Shown here in pieces: positions 1-9,793 of a stretch of DNA of 64,000 nt. Position 1 is the stretch's first letter; every line of letters starts with the position of its first letter. Position numbers and translations under genes: made by a program. The notes under the pieces are model-generated. The model did not search any database. It was given only the letters and a program-made list of their open reading frames with translations, and was not told where the DNA came from. This stretch comes from Phytobacter diazotrophicus. GTDB taxonomy: Bacteria > Pseudomonadota > Gammaproteobacteria > Enterobacterales > Enterobacteriaceae. The stretch lies in the NCBI GenBank assembly GCA_004346725.1, contig SMDE01000021.1, positions 1 through 64,000 of the forward strand. The letters run 5' to 3'.

Positions 1-13
1 AATGTCAGATCGT

Positions 14-59
14 ATGCGCCTGTTAGGGCGCGGCTGGTAACAGAGCCTTACAGGCGCAT
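14..59. repeat. REP-like inverted repeat downstream of aspC
   Basis: Two perfect 10-base arms (14-23 and 50-59) flank a GC-rich centre, giving an imperfect long hairpin just past the aspC terminator. The size and placement between genes resemble enterobacterial REP/BIME elements, but the arms do not match the E. coli REP consensus that I remember, so this is a structural call only. Confidence 0.45.
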
Positions 60-62
60 CTG

Positions 63-86
63 AAAAACCTCCGGCTATGCCGGAGG
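63..86 (-). terminator. Intrinsic terminator of aspC
   Basis: On the minus strand a 7-bp GC-rich stem (CCTCCGG/CCGGAGG) is followed by five T residues, starting about 20 bases after the aspC stop codon. This is a classical Rho-independent terminator. Confidence 0.85.
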
Positions 87-107
87 ATATTTATTGTCTA
101 TTGTCGT

Positions 108-1298
108 TTATAACACCGCGACGATAGCTTCACACAGCGGCGACATGTTATCCGGTGTCATGCCCGCAACGTTAATACGTCCTGATGCAACCGCATAGAT
201 AGCGAACTCTTCACGCAGGCGGAGCACTTGCTCTTTGGTCAGGCCGCTAAAAGAGAACATGCCGTTCTGACGGGTGATAAAGCTGAAATCGCGATCCGCC
301 CCTTTTTCCTGCAGGGTATTTACAAACAGCAGACGCATACGCTGAATGCGCTGGCGCATGTCTGTCAATTCTTGTTCCCAGATGGCACGCAGCGCATCAT
401 TGCTCAGGATCGTTGCCACAACGGAGGCGCCGTGAGCCGGCGGGTTAGAGTAGTTAGCGCGGATGGTTGACTTCATCTGGCTGAATGCACGGTCCGCTGT
501 CTCCTGGTCCGCGGCCACCAGCGTACAGGCGCCGACACGTTCATTGTACAGACCGAAGTTTTTCGAGAAGGAGCTGGCGATGATCAATTCTTTATGCAGC
601 GCGGCAAAGGCGCGCAGACCTTCTGCGTCTTCTTCCAGACCGCGGGCGAAACCCTGATAGGCAAAATCGAACAGCGGCAGCCAGCCTTTTTCAATGGACA
701 ATTTGGCCAGTGTCTCCCACTGCTCAAGCGTCGGATCGATACCGGTCGGGTTATGACAGCAACCGTGGAACAGTACGATATCACCCGCTTGTGCGGCTTC
801 GAGACTTGCAACCATGCCGTCGAAATCCAGCGCGTGGTTTTGCGCGTCATAATAGGCGTAATCACACACTTCAAGGCCGGCGGAGTTAAACACGCCTTTA
901 TGGTTCGGCCAGCTTGGATTACTTACCCAAATACGTTTTGCTGAGGTGTTTTTCGCCAGGAAATCAGCGGCAACACGCAGGCCACCCGTACCGCCCGGGG
1001 TCTGCGCGGTGCGCGCACGTTTGTCATTAATAATCGCGCTGCCTTTGCCGAATAGCAGTTCCTGCGTGCAACGACCAAACTCAGGAATACCGTCGATGCC
1101 GAGGTAATTTTTTGTGTTTTCGTTTTCCAGCAGATACTGCTCCGCTTTTTTAACGCTGGTCAGTACCGGTGTTTTCCCGGTTTCGTCTTTATAGACACCA
1201 ATACCAAGGTTGATTTTGCCAGGACGTTCATCGGCGCGAAACAGATCGGCCAAACCCAGAATAGGGTCAGCAGGGGCAGCGGTAATATTCTCAAACAT
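108..1298 (-). CDS. aspC: Aspartate aminotransferase
   Basis: Cytoplasmic PLP-dependent class I aminotransferase that interconverts aspartate + 2-oxoglutarate and oxaloacetate + glutamate; it also contributes to aromatic amino acid transamination. The protein is 396 residues, the same as E. coli AspC, and begins [16 protein letters not shown] as in that family. The PLP-binding lysine lies in [15 protein letters not shown] (K246), preceded by the conserved HNPTG turn near residues 182-186. It is transcribed in the same direction as ompF upstream, separated by the ompF terminator, and ends in its own terminator. This is the E. coli neighbourhood. The identification is secure; the ribosome-binding site in front of the ATG is weak. 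Confidence 0.97.
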   Translation of the reverse strand: MFENITAAPADPILGLADLFRADERPGKINLGIGVYKDETGKTPVLTSVKKAEQYLLENENTKNYLGIDGIPEFGRCTQELLFGKGSAIINDKRARTAQTPGGTGGLRVAADFLAKNTSAKRIWVSNPSWPNHKGVFNSAGLEVCDYAYYDAQNHALDFDGMVASLEAAQAGDIVLFHGCCHNPTGIDPTLEQWETLAKLSIEKGWLPLFDFAYQGFARGLEEDAEGLRAFAALHKELIIASSFSKNFGLYNERVGACTLVAADQETADRAFSQMKSTIRANYSNPPAHGASVVATILSNDALRAIWEQELTDMRQRIQRMRLLFVNTLQEKGADRDFSFITRQNGMFSFSGLTKEQVLRLREEFAIYAVASGRINVAGMTPDNMSPLCEAIVAVL

Positions 1299-1430
1299 GA
1301 CGAGGTTCCATTATGATGACAGAAGGGAGATCCGCTATCAGGTTAACGGTTGATGTGACAATTGCCAACCGTTTGCGATAAAAAGCGTGCGTCTTTTTAG
1401 AAGTTAGTCTTTTTGGCGGCGAGACAATAA

Positions 1431-1456
1431 AAAAACAGGGCCGAAGCCCTGTTTTT
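1431..1456 (-). terminator. Intrinsic terminator of ompF
   Basis: A perfect 11-bp stem (AAAAACAGGGC/GCCCTGTTTTT) with a CGAA/TTCG tetraloop and T-run on the minus strand, about 30 bases after the ompF stop. The symmetric A/T flanks would let it work in both directions. Confidence 0.9.
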
Positions 1457-1483
1457 CACGCATATAATAACGAGGTGTGCTGA

Positions 1484-2572
1484 TTAGAACTGGTAAGTTA
1501 CACCAACAGTAGCCTGGTCTGCAGTGCCAACCCAGGAGTAAGTCGTGTCTTCTTTATCCAGCAGGTTGATACGGTAGTCGCCGTATACGTTGAAGTTTTT
1601 GTTGAAGTAGTAGTACGCACCAACAGTAACGTATTTAGCCAGGTCGTTTTTCACGCCAGCGCCCAGCTCTTTGCCTTTGGACTGAACGTAAGAAACGGAC
1701 GGACGCAGACCGAAGTCGAACTGGTACTGAGCGATAACTTCGAAGTTCTGAGTTTTGTTAGCAACGTTGTAGGCATTAGTATCAGAGCCATCAACCAGGT
1801 TGCTCATGTTACGGGTTTCAGCGTAAACAGTTGCCAGGTAGACGTTGTTCGCGTCGTATTTAGCGCCAACTGCCCATGCTTCGGCTTTGTCACCTTTGCC
1901 GTCAGTTTTCTGTGCAACAGTACGGTTTGCGTTGCTGTATGCAGCAGTTGCACCGAAGCCTGAGCCGAAGTCGTAAGCAAGGGAGTAACCAACGCCGTCG
2001 CCGTTGCTCTGATACAGTTCTTTGTTACGCTCGTTTTTACCCTGGTACTGAACAGCGAAGCTCAGACCATCAACCAGACCAAAGAAGTTGCTGTTACGGT
2101 AGGTCAGCAGGCCAGTAGAACGGCTGGTCATGTAGTTGTCGGTATAAGCGCCGCCCCAGGTTTCGCCAGAGAAGGACGGAGCCATATCTGTATAGGATTC
2201 TACATCGTAAACCACACCGTAGTTACGGCCGTAGTCCAGAGAACCAGCGTTAGCAACTTTGATACCTGCGAAAGCCAGACGAGTTACGTTAGTCTGGTTG
2301 CCTTCTGCATTGCCCGCTTTAGCACGGTATTCCCACTGGCCGTAACCAGTAACATCGCTGTTTACCTGAGTCTCGCCTTTGAAGCCGATCTGGCCGTAGG
2401 AAGAATCTTTGTTAGAGGTGTTATCGCCAGAAGTGGTGAAGCCGTGCTCACCAACAACTTTACCGTACAGGTCCAGTTTGTTGCCGTTTTTGTTGTAAAC
2501 TTCTGCAGCGTTAGCTGCACCAGCTACCAGCAGGGCAGGGATAACCACTGCCAGGATATTGCGCTTCATCAT
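1484..2572 (-). CDS. ompF: Outer membrane general porin OmpF
   Basis: Trimeric 16-stranded beta-barrel porin for small hydrophilic solutes, including many antibiotics. The 362-residue product starts with a signal peptide (MMKRNILAVVIPALLVAG...ANA, cleaved before AEVYNKNG) and ends in the aromatic beta-signal VTYQF required for BAM insertion. Conserved blocks YGQWEYR, RLAFAGIK, DYGRNYGVVYD, YRNSNFFGLVDGL and YQFDFGLRPS are all present; the constriction-loop region (TDMAPSFSGE) differs from E. coli PEFGG. Neighbours aspC and asnS show that this is the ompF locus rather than ompC. The surface loops resemble Enterobacter/Klebsiella OmpF/OmpK35-type porins. Confidence 0.96.
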   Translation of the reverse strand: MMKRNILAVVIPALLVAGAANAAEVYNKNGNKLDLYGKVVGEHGFTTSGDNTSNKDSSYGQIGFKGETQVNSDVTGYGQWEYRAKAGNAEGNQTNVTRLAFAGIKVANAGSLDYGRNYGVVYDVESYTDMAPSFSGETWGGAYTDNYMTSRSTGLLTYRNSNFFGLVDGLSFAVQYQGKNERNKELYQSNGDGVGYSLAYDFGSGFGATAAYSNANRTVAQKTDGKGDKAEAWAVGAKYDANNVYLATVYAETRNMSNLVDGSDTNAYNVANKTQNFEVIAQYQFDFGLRPSVSYVQSKGKELGAGVKNDLAKYVTVGAYYYFNKNFNVYGDYRINLLDKEDTTYSWVGTADQATVGVTYQF

Positions 2573-2800
2573 TATTTATTACCCTCATTGGTTTTTTTGT
2601 ACACCTGCCACTGCCGCCAATAAATTCCGTCAATAAAAATTTACGGAACTATTGATGAGAGTTTGGTGTCTTTCTGTGTCTGAGAGGCATCTTTCCATTC
2701 ATATAATCGTTTCGCTAGCCTGAAAGTGCTACAAATGTCTTAAAGAGGTTACAAAAAGCAATTATGTGTAAGAATTTATGTATTTTAAGGAACTTTGTGA
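2573..2800 (-). promoter_or_regulatory. ompF promoter, OmpR-binding region and MicF-target leader
   Basis: The minus strand closely matches the E. coli ompF upstream region as I remember it. The -10 hexamer AAAGAT lies at 2689-2694. The ~110-nt leader ends in GAGGGTAATAAATAATG, the stretch that pairs with the antisense RNA MicF. Upstream, at about 2730-2790, lie the AT-rich sequences (including GTAGCACTTTCA and GTTACAAAAAG-type motifs) that occupy the OmpR F1-F3 box positions. I infer osmoregulation by EnvZ/OmpR and MicF. Confidence 0.75.
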
Positions 2801-3120
2801 ACCACCTCAAAGTTCGGGAGCGATCGTTGTCAAAAACAACGACCTCATAACTATATATATGAATTGCTTATGTTTAATTGAGATAAGGGTGAATCTTGTA
2901 CAGGAACCATTCTCATCTTGCTTTTTCTCGCTGACCTTTTAGTCGTCTGGAAAGCTGTGCGATTTTTATCCAGACGTGCTATCAGGTGAGATAAAACTAA
3001 CCCACAATATAAGTGTGCTTTATTTTTTGTTCAGAAGTATTTCACAGATATAACGCCGATAAAGATAGGGAAGCGTTAACCGGTCCGGGATGTCCCGGTT
3101 AGGGTGAAGGAATAATGAAG
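2801..3120. other. Long ompF-asnS intergenic spacer, no gene seen
   Basis: About 320 bases of AT-rich sequence without a plausible ORF. In E. coli the equivalent upstream DNA carries a distal OmpR site (F4) and IHF sites; I cannot place these by eye here. No RNA gene is recognisable. Confidence 0.5.
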
Positions 3121-3126
3121 AGCAAA

Positions 3127-3150
3127 AAAAGCCAGCATACGCTGGCTTTT
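3127..3150 (-). terminator. Intrinsic terminator of asnS
   Basis: Perfect 10-bp stem AAAAGCCAGC/GCTGGCTTTT with a 4-base loop and a T-run on the minus strand, five bases beyond the asnS stop codon. Confidence 0.9.
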
Positions 3151-3154
3151 ATCA

Positions 3155-4555
3155 TTAAAACGTGGCGCTACGAGGTGTGCGGGGGAACGGGATAACATCA
3201 CGTACGTTTTGCACGCCGGTGACATAAGCGATCAGACGCTCAAAGCCCAGGCCGAAACCTGAATGCGGTACGGTGCCATAACGGCGCAGATCGCGATACC
3301 ACCAGTAGTCTTCTTTATTAAGACCCATTTCAGCCATACGCGCATCCAGCACATCCAGACGCTCTTCACGCTGCGAGCCGCCGATGATTTCACCAATGCC
3401 CGGCGCCAGAACATCCATTGCTGCTACGGTTTTACCGTCATCGTTAAGGCGCATATAGAAAGCCTTAATGTCTTTCGGGTAGTTTTTCACAACGACCGGT
3501 GCTTTAAAGTGTTTCTCGGCCAGGTAGCGTTCATGCTCGGAAGAGAGGTCAACGCCCCAATAAACCGGGTTTTCAAACTTCTCACCGCAGTTTTCAAGAA
3601 TGGTCACGGCGTCGGTGTAGTCCACTTGTGCGAAATCAGCCGCAACAAAACGCTCCAGACGGGCAATTGCATCTTTATCAACGCGTTCAGCGAAGAACTT
3701 CATGTCATCCATACGCTCAGTCAGAACTGCGTTGAAGGCATATTTCAGCATCGCTTCCGCCAGACGGGCGTTATCTTCCAGATCGGCAAATGCCACTTCC
3801 GGCTCCAGCATCCAGAATTCCGCCAGGTGACGGCTGGTGTTGGAGTTTTCCGCGCGGAACGTTGGCCCAAAAGTGTAGATTTTGGACAGCGCGCAGGCAT
3901 AGGTTTCGCCGTTCAACTGGCCAGATACGGTCAGGAAAGACTCTTTACCAAAGAAATCTTTGTCGAAATCGACTTTACCCTGATCGTTACGCGGTAGGTT
4001 TTCCAGATCCAGCGTGGAAACGCGGAACATTTCACCCGCACCTTCGGTGTCAGATGCGGTAATCAGCGGTGTGGAAACCCAGAAGAAACCCTGCTCATCA
4101 AAGAAGCGGTGTAGCGCCTGCGCCAGCGTATGACGAACACGGGCGACAGCGCCAATCAGGTTGGTACGCGGACGCAGGTGCGCCACTTCACGCAAATACT
4201 CGATGCTGTGGCGTTTCGCCGCCATCGGGTAAGTGTCCGGGTCTTCAACCCAGCCGGTGACTTCTACCTGAGTCGCCTGCAGCTCGAAGCTCTGGCCTTC
4301 ACCAGGGGACTCCACCACTTTGCCAGTGACAACAACGGAGCAGCCGGTGGTCAGATGAAGAACTTCTTCATTGTAATTGGGCAGAGAATTATTAATGACA
4401 GCCTGTACAGGATCAAAGCAGGAGCCGTCATAAACGGCGAGGAAGGAGATGCCAGCTTTTGAATCTCGGCGGGTACGTACCCATCCACGCACGGTGACTT
4501 CTTGGTCAACGGTAACGCGGCCCTGGAGTACGTCGGCTACAGGCACAACGCTCAT
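3155..4555 (-). CDS. asnS: Asparaginyl-tRNA synthetase
   Basis: Class IIb aminoacyl-tRNA synthetase charging tRNA-Asn. The 466-residue length equals the E. coli enzyme. The N-terminal ~110 residues form the OB-fold anticodon-binding domain ([21 protein letters not shown]). The C-terminal catalytic domain shows class II motif 2 ([22 protein letters not shown]) split across the expected region and motif 3 ([15 protein letters not shown]...IPFPRTP). The start ATG at 4555 has an AGAGAG ribosome-binding site. It stands alone between pncB upstream and ompF downstream, as in E. coli. Confidence 0.97.
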   Translation of the reverse strand: MSVVPVADVLQGRVTVDQEVTVRGWVRTRRDSKAGISFLAVYDGSCFDPVQAVINNSLPNYNEEVLHLTTGCSVVVTGKVVESPGEGQSFELQATQVEVTGWVEDPDTYPMAAKRHSIEYLREVAHLRPRTNLIGAVARVRHTLAQALHRFFDEQGFFWVSTPLITASDTEGAGEMFRVSTLDLENLPRNDQGKVDFDKDFFGKESFLTVSGQLNGETYACALSKIYTFGPTFRAENSNTSRHLAEFWMLEPEVAFADLEDNARLAEAMLKYAFNAVLTERMDDMKFFAERVDKDAIARLERFVAADFAQVDYTDAVTILENCGEKFENPVYWGVDLSSEHERYLAEKHFKAPVVVKNYPKDIKAFYMRLNDDGKTVAAMDVLAPGIGEIIGGSQREERLDVLDARMAEMGLNKEDYWWYRDLRRYGTVPHSGFGLGFERLIAYVTGVQNVRDVIPFPRTPRSATF

Positions 4556-4782
4556 AATATTCTCTCTGTTAATTGTCTGGAAAAGATCATCGTTTGTCCG
4601 CCCACAAAGGGGGGATACCTATGTTACCTGGCGAGCGCCATCAGACAAGTAGAATTCGCAGCGAAAAGGGGGATTTCGGAAATTAATCTTTTGCTAACGC
4701 TGAGATACTGAGCGGAGAAGTGAAAATAGCGCGCGGTATTGCTTTTTATATTGGCCATATCGCGAATGTTCGCCACGAAAAA

Positions 4783-4804
4783 AAGCGTCCCGATAAGGAC
4801 GCTT
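4783..4804 (-). terminator. Intrinsic terminator of pncB
   Basis: 8-bp stem AAGCGTCC/GGACGCTT with a short loop, followed on the minus strand by a T-run, just downstream of the pncB stop. Confidence 0.88.
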
Positions 4805-4815
4805 ATTAATAGGGG

Positions 4816-6018
4816 TTAGCTGGCTTTCTTCACCTGCGGCAGGTCAAACGCTTTGCGTAACGCACGCACAAACGCTTTGTCGTGACAAATCGTTTTTCCA
4901 GGGCTGTCAGACAACTTCGCCACCGGTTTGCCGTTACACTCAACCAGCTTGATGACGATATTCAACGGCTTCACATGTGGAATGTCGCAGGTCAGCCGCG
5001 TGCCAATACCGAAGCCCAGTTTGATGCGGGAGGCGAAGTGGCGGTAGAGATCCAGCGCTTTATTCAGATCAAGATTGTCTGAGAAAATCAGTGTTTTCGA
5101 TAACGGATCGATGCCGAGCTTCTCATAATGCGCGATGGCTTTTTCACCCCATTCCACCGGGTCGCCCGAGTCATGGCGTAGCCCCTGGTAACGTTGTGCA
5201 AACACCGGTCCGAAATCACGCAGGAAGGCATCCATGGTGATGCAGTCTGTCAGGGCAATACCAAGTTGCTCCGGGTACTCTTCCAGCCACGCGGCCAGTG
5301 CAGCACGCTGACTGGTAGCCAGATCCGGGCTGATTTGCTGATGCGCCTGGAACCATTCGTGCGCCTGAGTTCCCATTGGCGTAAGCGACAGACGGCGCGC
5401 CAGATCGTAATTACTGGTGCCAATAAACCACGGTTCTTGTTTGAGACGTTCCACGATAGCGTACTGTACATCGCGCGAGAAACGGCGGCGCGTACCGAAA
5501 TCCATCAGACGGAAGCCTGACATATCCAGCTCTGCGGTGCGGGTAGCAAAATCTGCCAGTTTCGTTTCAAGATGTAGCAGGGCCTGCTGAACACCCACTT
5601 GTGGAGAGCGGCAGCGATGCACCAGTTCACTAATTACCGCCAGTAGCGGCACTTCCCACATGATGACTTCACGCCATGGCCCGGACATACGAATGTTCAA
5701 CTTGCCATTATCATTAATGACAGTCACTTGCGACGGGTCATAACGGAAATTACGTAACCACTGCAGGTAATCCGCTTTGAAGAAGGGGAGGCCGGACAGC
5801 CACTGGTATTCGTCTTCCTGCAGGCGCAGATGTTGCATCGCGTCAATTTCTTCGCGAATTGCGCTGGCATAAATGCCCAGAAGGTCGTCGCCGCGGCAGC
5901 GAAACTCCGCTGTGACATGCACATCGTAATAGTGATGGAACACCGCCTGTTGCATATGCAATTTGTAGGCATCAGTATCCAGCAGCGTCTGCAGAGCAGG
6001 GGGAGCGAGTCGTGTCAT
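4816..6018 (-). CDS. pncB: Nicotinate phosphoribosyltransferase
   Basis: Converts nicotinate + PRPP (with ATP hydrolysis) to nicotinate mononucleotide in the NAD salvage (Preiss-Handler) pathway. I start it at the ATG at 6018 ([16 protein letters not shown]), giving 400 residues like E. coli PncB; the in-frame ATG five codons upstream would add residues absent from the family. Conserved segments [19 protein letters not shown], the GTSNY loop, GTQAHEWFQ with the histidine that is phosphorylated in the Salmonella enzyme, and RHDSGDP are present. A NadR operator sits immediately upstream. Single-gene unit, divergent from pepN. Confidence 0.95.
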   Translation of the reverse strand: MTRLAPPALQTLLDTDAYKLHMQQAVFHHYYDVHVTAEFRCRGDDLLGIYASAIREEIDAMQHLRLQEDEYQWLSGLPFFKADYLQWLRNFRYDPSQVTVINDNGKLNIRMSGPWREVIMWEVPLLAVISELVHRCRSPQVGVQQALLHLETKLADFATRTAELDMSGFRLMDFGTRRRFSRDVQYAIVERLKQEPWFIGTSNYDLARRLSLTPMGTQAHEWFQAHQQISPDLATSQRAALAAWLEEYPEQLGIALTDCITMDAFLRDFGPVFAQRYQGLRHDSGDPVEWGEKAIAHYEKLGIDPLSKTLIFSDNLDLNKALDLYRHFASRIKLGFGIGTRLTCDIPHVKPLNIVIKLVECNGKPVAKLSDSPGKTICHDKAFVRALRKAFDLPQVKKAS

Positions 6019-6046
6019 GGTGCGCCGTAGCATCCTCTCACAGGAG

Positions 6047-6064
6047 CGTTTAGTACAATAAACA
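6047..6064 (-). promoter_or_regulatory. NadR operator upstream of pncB
   Basis: CGTTTA-N6-TAAACA matches the NadR box TGTTTA-N6-TAAACA with one mismatch, about 30 bases upstream of the pncB start. NadR represses NAD biosynthesis and salvage genes when NAD is plentiful. Confidence 0.8.
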
Positions 6065-6285
6065 AAGCAGGTGGAAACCGCTGGAGTATACCTTGTTTAT
6101 TGATTTATTGAACCCCGATCACACCATAAGGCGCAAAACGGGTCGAGGGCATTTCGTGCCGCGTGTTACTAAAATGTAGCATAGTGAGCTTTTCTCCCTG
6201 AAAAGATGAACATTCTGCGTGGCGGGATTTACGCAACAGGAATAGACTGGAGACGTAACCAAACAGAAGATGCTAAAGGTTTTTT

Positions 6286-8898
6286 ATGACACAACAGCCA
6301 CAAGCCAAATACCGCCACGACTACCGTGCGCCGGATTACCTGATTAGCGATATTGACTTGACCTTTGACCTGGATGCCGCAAAAACCGTTGTCACTGCGC
6401 TGAGCACTATTTCGCGTCATAGCGCCTCTCCAGTGCCATTGCGCCTGAATGGCGAAGACCTGACGTTAGTGTCAATCCATGTTAACGACCAGCCATGGAC
6501 ACAATATAAAGAAGAAGACAATCACCTGGTCATTGACGGCCTGCCTGAACGATTCACATTGCGTATCGTGAATGAAATCAGCCCGGCTGCGAACACTGCG
6601 CTTGAAGGCCTCTATCAGTCTGGCGAAGCACTCTGTACCCAATGCGAGGCAGAAGGTTTCCGCCATATTACCTGGTACCTGGATCGCCCCGATGTTCTGG
6701 CGCGGTTTACCACTAAAATCATCGCCGACAAAGCTGCCTATCCTTACCTGCTCTCTAACGGTAACCGCGTGGACCAGGGCGAGCTGGATAATGGCCGTCA
6801 CTGGGTGCAGTGGCAGGATCCGTTCCCGAAACCGTGTTACCTGTTTGCGCTGGTGGCGGGTGATTTTGATGTGCTGCGCGATACCTTTACAACCCGCTCC
6901 GGGCGTGAAGTTGCACTGGAACTCTTCGTTGACCGTGGCAACCTTGACCGCGCGCCGTGGGCAATGACCTCGCTCAAGAACTCCATGAAATGGGACGAGA
7001 CCCGTTTTGGCCTCGAATATGACCTCGACATCTATATGATTGTCGCCGTGGACTTCTTTAATATGGGCGCGATGGAGAATAAAGGCCTCAACGTCTTTAA
7101 CTCCAAATATGTGCTCGCCCGTACCGATACCGCGACCGACAAAGACTATCTTGATATCGAACGGGTGATTGGTCATGAATATTTCCACAACTGGACCGGT
7201 AACCGCGTGACCTGTCGCGACTGGTTCCAGCTCAGCCTGAAAGAAGGGCTGACTGTGTTTCGCGACCAGGAGTTTAGCTCGGACCTGGGTTCCCGTGCGG
7301 TAAACCGTATCAATAATGTCCGTACCATGCGCGGGCTGCAATTCGCCGAAGACGCCAGCCCGATGGCGCATCCTATTCGCCCGGATAAAGTGATTGAAAT
7401 GAACAACTTCTACACCCTGACGGTGTATGAGAAAGGTTCAGAAATCATCCGCATGATCCACACCCTGCTGGGTGAAGAGAATTTCCAGAAAGGGATGCAG
7501 CTCTATTTTGAGCGTCACGATGGCAGCGCCGCAACCTGTGATGATTTCGTCCAGGCAATGGAAGATGCCTCAAATATCGATTTGTCGCATTTCCGTCGCT
7601 GGTATAGCCAGGCGGGGACGCCGATTGTCACGGTACACGACGATTACAACCCGGCGACCGAGCAGTACACGCTCACCATCAGCCAGCGTACGCCGCCTAC
7701 AGCGGAACAGCAGGAGAAACACCCGCTACACATCCCGTTTGATATTGAACTTTATGATAATGAAGGCAAGGTCATCCCGCTGCAGAAAGACGGCCACCCG
7801 GTGCACCATGTGCTGAATGTCACCCAGCCAGAACAGACTTTTGTCTTTGATAATGTCTACTTCCAGCCCGTGCCGTCGCTGCTGCGTGAGTTTTCCGCGC
7901 CGGTGAAACTGGAATATAAATGGAGCGATCAGCAACTGACGTTCCTGATGCGCCACGCCAGCAATGATTTCTCTCGCTGGGATGCCGCACAGAGTCTGCT
8001 GGCGACGCACATTAAGCTCAACGTTGCCCGCCATCAGCAGGGGCAGGCGCTGTCTTTGCCACTGCACGTTGCCGATGCGTTCCGCGCGATCCTGCTGGAC
8101 GAACACATCGATCCGGCGCTGGCTGCGGAAATTCTGACGCTGCCGTCAGCAAATGAGATTGCCGAATTGTTTGACGTTATCGATCCGGTAGCCATCGTGG
8201 CGGTACGTGAAGCGCTGACCCGCACCCTGGCCACCGAACTGGCAGATGAAGTGCTGGCCGTTTATAACGCCAATAAGCTTGATACCTACCGCGTAGAACA
8301 TGCGGATATCGGTAAACGTGCCTTACGTAATACCTGTCTGCGTTATCTGGCTTTCGGCGACGCGCAACTGGCCGATAAGCTGGTAAGCGAGCAGTATCAC
8401 AATGCTGATAACATGACGGATGCGCTTGCGGCGCTGTCTGCCGCGGTTGCCGCCCAACTGCCGTGTCGTGATGCGCTGATGCAGGAATACGATGACAAAT
8501 GGCACCAGGATGGTCTGGTGATGGACAAGTGGCTAATTCTGCAGGCCACCAGCCCGGCACAAAATGTGCTGGAAACCGTGCGCGGTCTGCTTAAACACCG
8601 TTCGTTTACGATGAGCAACCCGAACCGTGTGCGTTCACTGATTGGCGCGTTTGCCAGCAGCAACCCGGCAGCATTCCATGCGCAAGACGGTAGCGGCTAT
8701 CAGTTCATGGTCGAAATGCTGACAGAACTGAACAGCCGTAACCCGCAGGTGGCTTCCCGCCTGATTGAACCGCTGATTCGTTTAAAACGTTACGATGCGA
8801 AACGTCAGGAAAAAATGCGTGCGGCGCTTGAGCAACTCAAAGCATTGCCGAATCTGTCAGGCGATCTGTTTGAGAAAATCAGCAAAGCGCTGGCATAA
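6286..8898 (+). CDS. pepN: Aminopeptidase N
   Basis: M1-family zinc metallopeptidase that removes N-terminal residues from peptides in late cytosolic protein turnover. The 870-residue length equals E. coli PepN. The exopeptidase signature GAMEN is at residues 261-265, the zinc motif HEYFH at 297-301 and the third zinc ligand in LKEGLTVFRDQE (E320). The N-terminal beta-domain, catalytic domain and long C-terminal helical domain are all full length. It is divergent from pncB and convergent with ssuE, with an intrinsic terminator between. Confidence 0.98.
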   Translation: MTQQPQAKYRHDYRAPDYLISDIDLTFDLDAAKTVVTALSTISRHSASPVPLRLNGEDLTLVSIHVNDQPWTQYKEEDNHLVIDGLPERFTLRIVNEISPAANTALEGLYQSGEALCTQCEAEGFRHITWYLDRPDVLARFTTKIIADKAAYPYLLSNGNRVDQGELDNGRHWVQWQDPFPKPCYLFALVAGDFDVLRDTFTTRSGREVALELFVDRGNLDRAPWAMTSLKNSMKWDETRFGLEYDLDIYMIVAVDFFNMGAMENKGLNVFNSKYVLARTDTATDKDYLDIERVIGHEYFHNWTGNRVTCRDWFQLSLKEGLTVFRDQEFSSDLGSRAVNRINNVRTMRGLQFAEDASPMAHPIRPDKVIEMNNFYTLTVYEKGSEIIRMIHTLLGEENFQKGMQLYFERHDGSAATCDDFVQAMEDASNIDLSHFRRWYSQAGTPIVTVHDDYNPATEQYTLTISQRTPPTAEQQEKHPLHIPFDIELYDNEGKVIPLQKDGHPVHHVLNVTQPEQTFVFDNVYFQPVPSLLREFSAPVKLEYKWSDQQLTFLMRHASNDFSRWDAAQSLLATHIKLNVARHQQGQALSLPLHVADAFRAILLDEHIDPALAAEILTLPSANEIAELFDVIDPVAIVAVREALTRTLATELADEVLAVYNANKLDTYRVEHADIGKRALRNTCLRYLAFGDAQLADKLVSEQYHNADNMTDALAALSAAVAAQLPCRDALMQEYDDKWHQDGLVMDKWLILQATSPAQNVLETVRGLLKHRSFTMSNPNRVRSLIGAFASSNPAAFHAQDGSGYQFMVEMLTELNSRNPQVASRLIEPLIRLKRYDAKRQEKMRAALEQLKALPNLSGDLFEKISKALA

Positions 8899-8930
8899 CA
8901 TTCAGCGGGCAGGCCCTGGGTGATAACAAG

Positions 8931-8964
8931 CCGGGTTAGCGTCTACAGCGCGACCCGGTTTTTT
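8931..8964 (+). terminator. Intrinsic terminator of pepN
   Basis: Stem CCGGGT/ACCCGG (8931-8936 with 8953-8958) followed by six T residues. The T-run abuts the stop codon of the converging ssuE gene. Confidence 0.8.
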
Positions 8965-8965
8965 A

Positions 8966-9547
8966 TTACGAGGCTCTGGCAACACCCGGTATATGAGCAC
9001 CGAAGGTGGGGACTTGCGTGTCACGGCGGTGTAAGGCCTGCCAGAATGTTTCCAGGGCACTGTCCAGACGCGTCTGCAAATTCGCGGTGAAGCGTGGCTT
9101 ATGCTGATAATCCTCCACCTGGCTGTCATCGGCGAAGACGCCATGCAACACTTCCTGGGCTTTCAATGCGCTCAGAACTGGCTTGAGCGCATAATCCACG
9201 GCCAGCATATGTGCAATGGTACCGCCAGTGGCGACCGGAAGGACCACTTTGCCTTCCAGCGCTCGTTCGGGGAACAGATCAAGCAGGGTTTTTAGCGCGC
9301 CGGAAAAGGAGGCCTTATACACCGGGGTAGCGATGATCAGCCCATCGGCCTCATGTAATTGTTCGAGCAGTGTTTGCAGCGCCGGGCTGTCGAAGCGGGC
9401 GTAGAGCAAATCTTCCGGGACAAAGTTATGCAAATGCCAGTGACACACTTCAACATCAAGGGCCGTCAGGCGTTCGCGCGCGTATTCCAGCAGGGCGCTT
9501 GAGCGGGAAGGGTAACGCGGGCTTCCCGCCAGGGTAACAACTCGCAT
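8966..9547 (-). CDS. ssuE: NADPH-dependent FMN reductase SsuE (orphan)
   Basis: Flavodoxin-like reductase that supplies FMNH2 to the alkanesulfonate monooxygenase SsuD in sulfur scavenging. The 193-residue product aligns throughout with E. coli Ssu[18 protein letters not shown] at the N-terminus (flavin phosphate loop), then [21 protein letters not shown] and [10 protein letters not shown] chose the ATG at 9547, which has an AAGGAG ribosome-binding site five bases away, over the GTG two codons earlier. In E. coli ssuE heads ssuEADCB at this locus. Here the next gene downstream is pepN, so the transporter (ssuABC) and monooxygenase (ssuD) are missing. The gene is intact, so it may serve another flavin-dependent enzyme. 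Confidence 0.93.
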   Translation of the reverse strand: MRVVTLAGSPRYPSRSSALLEYARERLTALDVEVCHWHLHNFVPEDLLYARFDSPALQTLLEQLHEADGLIIATPVYKASFSGALKTLLDLFPERALEGKVVLPVATGGTIAHMLAVDYALKPVLSALKAQEVLHGVFADDSQVEDYQHKPRFTANLQTRLDSALETFWQALHRRDTQVPTFGAHIPGVARAS

Positions 9548-9682
9548 ATTCACTCCTTATAACCTTTTGCTTCGTTTTATCAAACATCGATAACTATTTC
9601 TCAGTGTCGCAGAGGTTTTATATTCCGCTAAATGATTTTTTTAGTGAAAACACGTTAAAAAACGAATATGCAGAAAAGGATA

Positions 9683-9698
9683 AGGAAACGATTGCGTT
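9683..9698 (+). promoter_or_regulatory. PurR operator of pyrD
   Basis: AGGAAACGATTGCGTT fits the PurR consensus (ACGCAAACGTTTGCGT type, conserved core AAACG-TTGC) and lies at the position of the known PurR site of E. coli pyrD. PurR with hypoxanthine or guanine would partly repress pyrD. Confidence 0.65.
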
Positions 9699-9760
9699 CA
9701 GTTCACCTTTTTTTGCCCAAGGTCAATTCCATTTCTTCGGCTAATCAAAGATAATACGCC

Positions 9761-9778
9761 CCCGGTTTGCACACCGGG
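9761..9778 (+). promoter_or_regulatory. pyrD leader hairpin (CTP/GTP-sensitive start-site control)
   Basis: The leader CCCGGT-TTGCAC-ACCGGG can fold into a 6-bp hairpin directly upstream of the AGGAG ribosome-binding site, after a -10-like GATAAT. In E. coli, transcripts starting at a C (high CTP) form this hairpin and block translation, whereas transcripts starting at a downstream G do not. The sequence is essentially that of E. coli, so I infer the same control. Confidence 0.7.
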
Positions 9779-9793
9779 AATCCAGGAGAGTTC

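Noticed and set aside
3040..3075. GCCGATAA-like sequence near 3053 as a sigma-28 promoter
   Set aside because: The -35 half (AGTATTTC) at the right spacing is poor and no gene follows on that strand.
3263..3997. Long open frame on the plus strand opposite asnS (244 codons)
   Set aside because: It is the antisense shadow of a highly conserved synthetase gene; codon bias follows asnS.
6472..7371. 299-codon minus-strand frame opposite pepN
   Set aside because: Antisense to the catalytic domain of PepN with no independent start signal or family match.
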